NCBI GenBank assembly: GCA_040954595.2
Contig: CM082580.2
Coordinates: 12,400,001 to 12,464,000, forward strand
Reading direction: 5' to 3'
Origin: Balanoglossus misakiensis
Lineage: Eukaryota > Hemichordata
Length of the DNA stretch: 64,000 nucleotides
Numbering within the stretch: position 1 is the stretch's first letter; each line of letters opens with the position of its first letter. A program made the translations under genes and the position numbers. The notes under the pieces were generated by a model. That model did not search any database. It had not been told where the DNA came from and saw nothing but the letters and a program-made list of their open reading frames with translations. Positions 48,601 through 64,000 of this stretch are shown one piece after another.

Positions 48601-51600
48601 CTCAAACATTCCTCTGGGATTTTGCAAGTGAACACTTTCAGACAAGTCACACCAAACACCTATGTACTTATGCTGCAGTGTGTATAAACATATGTGAATA
48701 GGAGCTCATCTACACATAAGGGTACAGTCTCTTCAGCATTACAAGCACACATGGATTCATTGAAGTTTCTGAAAGTTATATAATCTTGTACACATTTAAG
48801 AGATACCGGTACACTTGGTCATCCCCTCATGCCCAGTTTTCCAAATTGCAGATAGATTCCTGAAGTCGTATCTTGATTAGTGAATTCCAGGTACTTCACG
48901 CCAATATAAAATATGATCACATCCTATTTACAGTTGCAGTTACTAAAAATACATTCCATCTGCAAATGTTAGATAAACTCGGAGAGCTCATATCCTTTAG
49001 CAGGAAATCTGTCTGCAATGTCAGTTTCTGTACAAGCTGTCAAAGGAGCTTATCTATAATTTTCTTTTTCAGTTATTTTAGTAACAATAAAAATATGGAG
49101 AATAGAATATTGCTGCCCAGATACCATACATGTATACCAATACATATTACATAGTGATGTGGTCTCTTTTTGAAAATAAGAAATGCCGGTCTGGGTAAAT
49201 CATTGATTGATTCTTATCAAAAGTTACGATTGGTTGTTATCAAAAATGTGAGGTCAGTATGAATTTAACGTGTAGGTCAAGTGAACTATAGCGTAATGGA
49301 GCATATTTCATAATGTTGTTTGTATCCTAGATAAAAAATGCGTGACATATTCTCACAGGTCTGTCTGTATTTTTCTATGCTTCAGAGACATTACAGTTAC
49401 ACATACATTGTAGCGTAGCCATTAACATATTGGCTTGAAACGTAACCGAAATATCTCATGTCACAAATCAATCACCAGATAATATCCCTTGATGCTTCTG
49501 TGACCTAATTAATAATATGTTAATTAGTATTCGTCTGTGTTGAGAGAAAGAAAAATATGAGATGATTTTGTATATGTAGGTGGTAGGCGTAAAAAAAATC
49601 CAGCATTTTGAAGCCTGAGTTCAACTGAAAAATTGAGTGAATATTAAACACGGTGTGAATTGAAGTGTTTGTTTCCTTCGTTGTGGGTGTGTCAGGAGGG
49701 GTTGGCTGTGGAATTGCCATGGGTTAGTGATTTTTCATTAAATGCTCGTTGCAATTTCAGGCCGAGGAAGTGTACTCCCATTGTTGCTTCTTTGTATTGT
49801 CAATTATTCTCTGAAGATAATAGCTCAGTCATAAAAATTAATTCTGTGCCCCAGAATGGATTATTAGAGATAGACAATTAATTCTTAGGTGATAGCTAGG
49901 TTATTCTGTGGATAAGTCGGGAATATTGGAATAAACTTACACATATATTTGTAGATGCATGTGACAACACAGTTTGATACTATCAAGTAACTCTCATTGA
50001 AATTGATCATTTTCTTAATGGTAAAACAATTACATCATAAAACTGTCATTCCTGACCCTTGCTGACCTCTGCTAGTCTAGATGTCATTTGCTCTCTTTTT
50101 CATCACATCTCATCCATCATAACTTCCCAGGGCCGGCATCATAGTGTGTTAAAACTATGGTGAGTTCTGTGTTTACGATCCTAAATCAGCAGCAGAGGGC
50201 GCATGACCAATATCTACACACTTCCACATTTTCAGAGCCCCCTACACATCATTCCCCAAGTTTTCCAACTTCCCATACTAAGCCCTCCATAACAATTCAG
50301 TTGGTTGCACGATATCGTGCATTTTGAAAGCAGTTACTTTCATAGGAGCCACAGCGTTCCATTTGTGCAATCATGGTGGGTGATCTCGTAGATCAATGGA
50401 TAGGTCAACATGCTCTGACCTCCTATTGATCCTTGTGTGAGATGGCCTTTTGCAATCAGGTTGAGCTTTTTAACATCTTACAAGACAGTCTTTCAGCATA
50501 GAAATGTACACTTGACGCAATGAATGATAGGATTCATCAGATGATTTTATGTCGGACAGACCATTATACACTGTATCTATTACTTCTCAGAACAGGCAAT
50601 TTCTCAAATTCCCTCAAATTTTGATGCCGTGGCCCATTTCAAGTTATTGACTTTCCTGCCTTTATGCCTGCACAGTGTATCAGCATTACAACTGTAGAGG
50701 GCAGTAGTATACATTAGACACATACATGCACAGGTGACATGAAGTCTGTAAAGACAGAGATGATCAAAGAAATAATCAGCTGCTGCTAGACAAATTCACA
50801 CCAGTACATGTGAATGTAGGAGTAATTTCATTTGTGTAATCAGACCTCCAGTCCAGCCTTTCTGTTGCAATCTAAATTCAGTGGTCGATATAGGGATATC
50901 GCCCCACTGTGTCGGATCATCACTGCTCTTTGCGTATATCATTTACACATGGTTTGTTATGGGTTAAATATTTGAATAAACATTTTCCTAGGGGGCTGGT
51001 TTGGTAGGTTTATCTACATGTGCCTAGGGAGCCTGGCTTTAAAATATTAATCCCAATTCTTCATATTCCAATACCATTATCATACCTAATTGCTGTTTTA
51101 TCAAGTTTAAGGAAAAAACATGTAAAAGAGATATTGTGATTCACTGCAGCAGTAATTGGACAGTAATAAAATTTACTCTCATGTGACCTCTAAAAAACTG
51201 TTTGATAAATTTTATTTACTGGAAGAGACAAGTGTGAGTCACTTTTATTAACTAAAAGCACTGTGTGTGCTATTTGAATCATCTTTTGGTATTGTAGCAT
51301 GCAATTGAAAGCCGATATGGGCAGCATGCGTTCATGCTGGCAGACGAGACATTGAATATTATGACAGTAATTGCAGACCCTATCTATTCAGGGTTAGGCC
51401 TTCTAGATGGGAATAAAAATTAAGTTAGAAAATGCCATACATAGAAGGAGTTATTTTCAGCGGCCTTACAGATAAAAGAAAAATTGTTTTGAGATATTGT
51501 TTTGAAAGCTTCTGAATGTGTCTTAAATTGTTTTGGTTAATAAAATTTTTCGTGGCTGTATTAACACAATGTCCTGCTTGAAAATGCACATATGTCAGTG

Positions 51601-52303
51601 TAGAAGTGGATGGAGAGATTACTGTGATGTCAATATCAGGTGAAGAAGAGATCTCCCGCTGTAGGCCTCTGTCATATTATTATGATAATTCCAACAGCAC
51701 GTCTCATTGCATTCCTCATTGTGTGTTTGCCGACTCTGGGAAAGAGCCGCCTCATTGCTATGTCACCCTGGAGAGGCTGTTCAACGATATTATTTGTAGG
51801 CAAGGCTTACAGAGTCAACCCTGGCAGACTGACAGGTAGCTGGTTGCTGCCCTGCCCCTTTCTGTGTTGAGTGCCAAAACAGGGTTCGGCCCATTATCTG
51901 TGGTGCTGTCACTTGTAGACACAGTGTCTAGTGGTGGGAGGTTGGAGAGGGTTCTCTCTGCACAAGGATTTCTGGGAAGTGGCCCAGTTTTTGTCTGAGG
52001 GATGCCGATGTGAGGAGAATACGTGAAGATTATGAGTAATAGGTAGTTGGCCATTCAGCATCCACTGAGACAGAGTGCCACAGCCACCTTGTGATTCGAC
52101 CTGAATAGAACAGTCTGCATCGTATAATGGAACAGTAGCCGGGACTCCATTCAGGGTGGTTTAATTTGATGTGTGTGTGTGTTCCCCCTTTTTCTCGTCT
52201 GCTAGACTCCTTTTACTGCTAGTGTTTGTCTGGCCCATCTGCAATCCTGTGGAAGCCAAATTTGTCCACTGTCTGCTCAGCCTGCCATCCGGGATACAGC
52301 AAG
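39666..52303 (+). other. Long exon-free stretch (intergenic or first intron)
   Basis: About 12.6 kb of AT-rich, apparently CpG-poor sequence without any exon I can support. It contains scattered TACATGTA-type palindromes, a (CATA)n tract near 42180-42220 and a ten-base C run near 41244. If the ATG-only exon at 39663 is real, this is intronic to the DPYS/CRMP locus. Confidence 0.55.
42160..42222. repeat. (CATA)n/(CGTA)n tetranucleotide tract
   Basis: Imperfect CATA, CGTA and CATC tetranucleotides, with at least four uninterrupted CATA units at the right end. Confidence 0.8.
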
Positions 52304-52732
52304 ATGGCAGAACCGCCGGAAGATGAGAAGAAAGACGAGAAATCAGAGGATAATCCGGGAGCCGTGTTCCATCCCGCCGGCGGGAAAGAGACCATCGGCG
52401 GGAAGGTCCGGCGAGTGACTAACTCCATGTTCAACACGGTGACGGAGAAAATGGGATCGCTGCCCCTGGGCAAGCGTAACGATCCTGATCCGGTCTTCAC
52501 GGAGATCGACCGCACTCTCAAGCTTCCCGACAAGAGGGCCATATTCCGGGCCTCCCCGGAACACTTGGACAGTTACAAAATCCCCTGCTCTACCAAAGAG
52601 AAGAATAGAAACGGCACGCAGAATGGCAAATGTGCACGGAGTGATGGCAAATCGGAAAGCAGCTCCGAGGACCCCACGGAGGTGGATAGTCTGACAGAGG
52701 CAGATGCTGCAGTCAGGGCCAGAATGGAGTCG
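52304..52732 (+). CDS. Candidate long alternative first exon, DPYS/CRMP
   Basis: An open segment of 143 codons starts MAEPPEDEKKDEKSEDNPGA and ends RARMES at a donor-like GTAATG (52733), in phase 0, the same phase as the acceptor at 59816. Joined there it would add a 143-residue hydrophilic N-terminus to the enzyme/CRMP body, as in the long (A-type) vertebrate CRMPs. I do not see clear sequence similarity to those N-termini. The segment is GC-rich and coding-like (GGKVRRVTNSMFNTVTEKMG) compared with the AT-rich flanks. Alternatively it is an independent gene, since the frame stops 6 codons after the donor. Confidence 0.5.
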
Positions 52733-55700
52733 GTAATGTTGAACATGTGATCAGACATGGCTTCTTGAAATATCAATGAAATTATGTATTCCAGTCCCAT
52801 TCATGACCCACCCTCTCTGTGGCCACCAACCGACAATTCCTGCACAGCCATAAATTATACCAAATACAATTTTGTTTATTTCTGTCGAAAAAACAAGACA
52901 GATCAATGCTCTATTTTTTTAAAACAAGAAATTGAAGGGTCGGTTGATTGTACTATCACAATTTGTATTTACAGTCTGTGCATAGTAATCAATAATGGCC
53001 ACCCTCTGTAGACACTTAATGAATGCTAATCAGATGAAGGCATGCTTTTATCCTTTCAATGGGTGACTCCCATATTTCAATTTCCTACTTTTTAGTCCCC
53101 TTTCTGTTACAAATGAAAAGATATACTGGAAATTTTTTGAAGCTCCAGATGCATCTGATCATCACCTTCGATGTCAATTTAGATGTTAATTTTCTGTTAT
53201 CGGCAGATTTCCTTCAATGTCATACCGTCAGGTGATGGAGATTTGAATATTGTTTCATTTTACCATTTTGAGTGAGTGAGTGAGTGAGTTTTGTAATATC
53301 TCAAGAGGGCAGATGACAAATTCACGGCACCTTGGCCACAAGTGAGAAACAGGCAAGCACTGATGAGTCAAATTTTGTAATTTGATCAACTCTGACAGTC
53401 AGTCCAGTCGGTCGTAAATACACCCTGCTTATAAATTTATCATCAGTCATCGTTAACATGCATCATATTTCTAAACTGTGTTTGCTCAAACGACACAAGA
53501 GATAGAGCTGTGTGACTAATATGAAGATGCAGCCAGTTTTTCTCTATTTTTTGATGAAGATTGATTGCGGCCGCCGGGTACATGCAGCAGTAATGACCGT
53601 AAATTTCCATTGTGTGTTTGTCATGTAAATGATTGGCATTCTGAGAACCCCAAGTTCACCTCCATGTGTCAAAACCCCTGTGTACACACACACAAAGCTT
53701 CAAACACCCTTCAACTTGATCTCAGCAAACACAGGAAACACTAAAATGAGCATTTGCTACTGTGGAAATTGCCAAGCCATTATTCCATCCTGTAATCAAC
53801 ATTGCAAATGCTGGATCCTGGCAGAAGTATTGACCTCTGTGTTTAACCCTTTCACCACCGTGGTTTGGTCCAAATCCATTTGATTCTATGGTAAAGTTGG
53901 ACCTCAATGCAAGGAAATGGGGGTGAAAGGGTTAAAGGACACTACACAGACAGAAATCACAGCTGCAACTCCAATCAGCACTGTGCAGTTCGTAAATAAG
54001 CTTATTTCAGAATAAGAAGAAATATAGTAAAACATAATTAAACATGAATAATATAATTTCAACTCACTGTGTGTTGATTTAAGGTTGATTTAATTAATTT
54101 TAATACCAATTAGAACATTTTCAGCATTTCCATTCAGTATTACAACTGAGCAGCTGATTGCATGAGAAGATAGTCCATTGATAATCAAGTGGCTATGTTA
54201 ATTCCCCAGTCATAAAATGATGATAGTCAAAGTACAATGGACACAGAAAGATGAGATTTCGCAAATGTCCTTTGTTCTGGCAGTGACATGCTGTGATATG
54301 ACTTGAATTCATAATATCAGTCGTTTGACATGCAACATCTGGGTCACTTGTCTGCAAATGTAACCTATTGTCATTGATGAATCGTGCATAGTTTGAATTT
54401 TCAGAAAAAGACTCACACACATACACGTGGTCCAGCTCTGGTACGATATATAGCTTGTCCATACTGGTTACTAGTGTTTTGAGATGACTTGAAGCCTAGA
54501 CATGTTTAAAGCCAGCATAAAATCGTCTTATGCAAACCACACTGTTATTCCATCCTGGAGCTATTACCGTGACAACAGTATTTTGGTTCTTTACCGAATT
54601 AAAAAAAAATGGTATTACAGTACTGTTTCCCATGGTCAGGAAATCCATTATTTTCCACGCACTGGGCCAGGCTGTATGAGATTTATTATTTGTCGTTTTT
54701 AATCTCCATCATTGAACAGCATTATATCACAAGTGGTTGCCTGTGTAAAAACCAAAGAGCTTTACAATCTGAGCAGGCTGACTCAGAGCTGAAGTAAATT
54801 TGTTCAGTTGAGTAAATAGAGCTTGGAGTGATTTCCCAGCCAGAGTCAAAACATCAGGTTTTGTTCTAAAAGTAAGACAGAAGGCATTGGTTTGCAGGAA
54901 AATATGGATCGTTTTCATATAAGACATAATCAGACAAGTGGGTGTGAGATCAAATGTAGAACTTAGAAGAGCACCCTGTATTAAAATTAATCATTTCAGA
55001 CTGTTACATGCTATTGCCTACAGCTTATGTATGTCTTTGATTGATACTGGAATACAGTAGTTACAAGCTTTGTTAAATTGATGGAAGTGTTGGACAGAAA
55101 ATATTTGAAGCGGGGAATTTTAATGTACCCAGGGGAACACATGACGTAATTGTTCAAAAATGTACAGCCTTCAGTGGTGCTCATAACATGAGATAGTTAT
55201 TGATGCCTGTCACTGCAGATGATGATCTGGACGTAAAAGATCACATGTCTTTATATATGTAAATTTATATTTTGGGATTATGCTCATCAATGAGCTATGG
55301 TGTGTTGACTGGTCAAGTAACATGTAAGCATAATGTCTGAATGAAGGGAAACCAGACCTGCCTCAGTATTTATACTACCAGTGATAGTATTACTGAATAA
55401 TGCAATGTAAGCTGATGCACAAAATCGCCCTCATAAGGTTTCCCAAAGTTCAACAGGTCTTCCAGTGTTACACACCACACAGAAGAGTCTTTTGATTCAC
55501 ACATGTGCGTGTTCTGAACAAACTTTGAAGATTCTTGGTCCCAGTGTGTACTTTATTGCATTGGTACACATGTAATCCTTTGAGACTGAGAGTACCCAGT
55601 AACTTTTAAGTGGTTTGTAGAAATGCTTAATTTCATCCCTGCAATCAGTGCAGGCTTTCATTCGTAATTGCCGGCTGTGGCTTCCCCAGGACCTGTGAGA

Positions 55701-58369
55701 TTTCGGCAGATCTTTGTAGTCGAGTGGTTGAAGGGGTACCATTGTTCAGTTTGGGCTGTTAATATTGGCTGTGCTGTAATCATAAATATTAGAGTTTAAT
55801 TAATACTGCTGGAGTGAGAAGCAGTTGTAACTTAGATGCTAAAGGGTGTGCAGATCGTTGTAGTATATCAGTCAAGAATACCAACCAATAACTACATACT
55901 CACCCCATGTATTCTATGTTTGTGTAACAACAATCCCATGGCAGAATTTTCTGTTGCTATAGAGAACAAAACAGTGTCTCCTTATGATAGCCCATTCTGG
56001 TGGCTGGTAATTCATTACTTCACAAATATTTTAATGTTAATGTGCCTGGATATTGATCAGAATGGTAATTACGACTGGTGTGAAAGCAACTCCCACCAAT
56101 GCCCATTAAGCAGTTTTCATTTGATTAATCTTACTCTTAGCATTGTTCGATATCACAGTCTGAACATCCAGTTCAATTTGGGATGTATAATATGTCAGAA
56201 AAAAGCACAATTGTCCACAAATAGATCATTTTATCCAGAATTTTTTTTACTGTAAATCCTACATGTAGGTACACCTAGGTACTTTCAATTTATAGATTAC
56301 ACACTGTTAGATACATGCCCATGTAAATAAAGTTGACATAAGGATCATAAATAATGCTGATAGTGGTGATAAACTGTTCCCCCTTTTACCCTCTCTGTGG
56401 TGAACTATTGGTGTAACTGATTGCCCCATGATGTTTGACGTGTTGTTGTGAGAATGATGATAAGATATGGGCAATTAGCAACAACCTATCAAGCAACCCA
56501 ATATAATAGACACTGTGGCTGTAATGGCTTCCGCCTGCTGTCACTATCAATGGCAAATTTTGACTTGTTCTGTGGTGACTTAGACCATGAATGTACCTAA
56601 TTGTTGTATGTCATGAACGTTTAAATAATGGTGATGCATACAAATCGAGGACCAATTGCATTGATGTCTACATTTCTTACTGATGGCCATTTTGCTGTTC
56701 ATTGCCCCGCGCTCTATGGAATACATGTAGACACACAATGCGACTACACGCACCCCTCCGAGACAGTTTATCACAAAAGTGAGGTCACTGATTGCGACCA
56801 GACCATTGTCTGATCCATCGCACCCATTGCTAAGTAAGGTCGCGTTTGCAACCCTGTGAACGGGTACCGCCGACGCCCTTTGTGTTGTTGCCATCCCAGG
56901 CAATGAAAAGATGTAAGTAACGACAGTACTTAGCCAGTCTTTGCCATGAAATATAGGCATCAGCATTGCACTGTGAGCGCATAGATAGCCGGCCAAGCGT
57001 AGAGCAAGTCACCCACCAATGTTGGAGGTATGAGGAATTTTCCAATTTTCTTTGGGGGCCCGTTGCATCCAGTGATGCTCATGCTGTCGCATCCGTAATT
57101 AATATTTTACTGTCATATCTAATATCAGTCAGTTTTTAATAACAGTACATGACTGGCATTCTTTGAGGCATTTAGTTCTAATTTAGCACGGAGTGAGGTC
57201 ACACAGTCTCTTGGTCATTTCTCATGGCATCAAGGATGCCACACCTATGTCTTTCTGCATCATGTAAGCTAGTTATTTAACATTGTAACCATGGAGATGT
57301 TGAACGAGGATACTGAGCATATGGGATGATGCATAAGTTATCATAATGAGAAATCCCGATGAGAATGACTCCAGGGCGATTTGGACTCGTGTATTATTTC
57401 TAAAAAAGCAACAACAAATTTCTTGGCGATGATAGAACTAAATTGTGGGTTTATCTTGAAGATATATCATTCTGCTTCATTCTTTGTGTTATAAATACTT
57501 ACAATTTCTTCGGGTTAAGATATTAAACACCTGCCTTGTCTAATAATGTAAAGATCACATAGAAAATGGATAATAATCGGAGAGAAAACAAGAAACAAAA
57601 CAGACATTGGTGAAGGGCACATTATTTCCATTACTACATGTATATATATATCTCTGTGTTTGTCTTTCTTTGTCATTGTCTAGTCAGAATTATTCCACGT
57701 AACCACATGATAGATACACGATAGACTGGACATGTTGAGACAGTAAATGTAAATGTTTTTTGTGTGAATTGCTGTGCAAACTGGTCAGTCTGATGTATCT
57801 ATCTGTGGTCATTCGATCATCTTGAACCCTAACTTGTATCACTACTTTTCCCTACTGACAACCCTCATATTAATTTCTCATTAAACCTTATTAACAGTAA
57901 TGCAGGAATGCATTGCCTTTCTGTGACATTGAAGTTCTTGTGCCAGATATGTCTGTAATGTCAATAATCCTGCAGTTCAAATGTCAAACAAACCCTACTC
58001 ATATTGAGAAAAAAATGCAAGGAGTCCAACAGCATGTAGTTTACTAGTATAACATTCAGTGTCATTTTCTAGACAATTTGTGTTAGTAGAGTTTTCCTTG
58101 AAGAAAACTAAAAGATGCAGTTGTTTTTTACCCCCCTGACTGACTGAACCCCTTTTGTGAAAACAGGTCTAAGGTTTTTTGGGGTTGATGTCATCATAGA
58201 GCTCTACACAGTCACAACACCACTTCACTTTATAAAAATCAGAGACCGATCGAGGGCTGTGCTTAAGTGAGTTTACACCCAATCCTGCACAACACCAGTC
58301 GGAACGAACTTAAACTACTAATTTGTAAGTTTGTGCTTGGTGTGTAGAACACAACTGTCAAGTGTTAGA
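52733..58369 (+). other. Intron or intergenic, no exon recognised
   Basis: AT-rich sequence between the two candidate first exons of the DPYS/CRMP locus. It contains a TTAACCCTTTCACC-type MITE at 53842-53936 and a short (GAGT)n tract near 53270-53290. No supported exons. Confidence 0.55.
53842..53936. mobile_element. TTAACCCTTTCACC-type MITE, copy 3 (complete)
   Basis: About 95 bp with perfect 14-base inverted ends, TTAACCCTTTCACC and GGTGAAAGGGTTAA. The core TTCTATGGTAAAGTTGGACCT is shared with copies 1 and 2. This is the best-preserved copy and defines the family. Confidence 0.85.
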
Positions 58370-63899
<5,530 letters not shown>

Positions 63900-64000
63900 G
63901 TAAGTGACCCCTCAGTAGATCGTCTGGGCATGATCACAGCAGGTGACCAAAGGCGTGATAATGACCAACCTGTAGCTTGATCAATTTCTTTGTCAAATGA

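Noticed and set aside
52226-52303. Upstream extension of the 52304 frame
   Set aside because: The ATG at 52304 has a good context (AAGATGG) and the codons before it are not coding-like.
63900-63978. In-frame continuation of the last DPYS exon to TGA at 63978
   Set aside because: A strong gtaagt donor at 63900 and the expected longer C-terminus favour splicing to exons outside the window. Kept only as a possible short isoform.

Overview
This is a piece of an animal nuclear genome. Genes are split by introns with GT-AG junctions (one is AT-AC), intergenic space is AT-rich with many microsatellites and small inverted-repeat transposons, and the proteins are metazoan: an ephrin, CD225/dispanin proteins, EEFSEC, CYP20A1, RPL15, MFSD5, MRPS21 and dihydropyrimidinase/CRMP. 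The gene set and the loose compact structure suggest an invertebrate, most likely an invertebrate deuterostome (hemichordate or cephalochordate) or a lophotrochozoan. I cannot fix the species. I built all exon models by hand from splice sites, reading phase and family similarity. Every junction listed keeps the frame.

Layout. (1) 2.6-6.9 kb, minus strand: a complete four-exon, GPI-type ephrin. (2) 10.5-20.6 kb: three CD225/dispanin (IFITM/PRRT-like) genes with the same four-exon plan, two on plus and one on minus. (3) 21.0-25.2 kb, plus: a 16-exon selenocysteine-specific elongation factor (EEFSEC), divergent from the third dispanin and carrying a clear AT-AC U12-type intron. (4) 25.9-27.6 kb, minus: an intronless three-Ig-domain receptor with a cytoplasmic ITAM-like motif. 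(5) 28.3-32.6 kb, minus: an 11-exon CYP20A1-like P450 with a minisatellite in its last intron. (6) 33.3-36.8 kb: RPL15 (minus) and MFSD5 (plus), sharing a divergent promoter. (7) 38.1-38.5 kb, minus: two-exon MRPS21, followed upstream by a 590-bp fold-back transposon with 9-bp target duplications. (8) 39.7-64 kb, plus: a large dihydropyrimidinase/CRMP locus with up to three alternative first exons and a mutually exclusive exon pair. It runs off the right edge.

The most striking system is in (8). Two tandem 121-bp versions of one exon encode the same protein segment, one with histidine and one with lysine at the position of a catalytic zinc ligand (human DPYS His248). The histidine form should make an active dihydropyrimidinase. 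The lysine form has exactly the substitution seen in the non-enzymatic CRMPs. Including both exons, or neither, gives an immediate stop codon. A comparable DHP/CRMP splice switch is known from the Drosophila CRMP gene, so the principle has precedent, but here it sits in a different lineage with its own alternative promoters.

The left part (about 1-16 kb) looks CpG-rich and the right part (about 40-58 kb) CpG-poor. This would fit mosaic germline methylation, but I judged it by eye.
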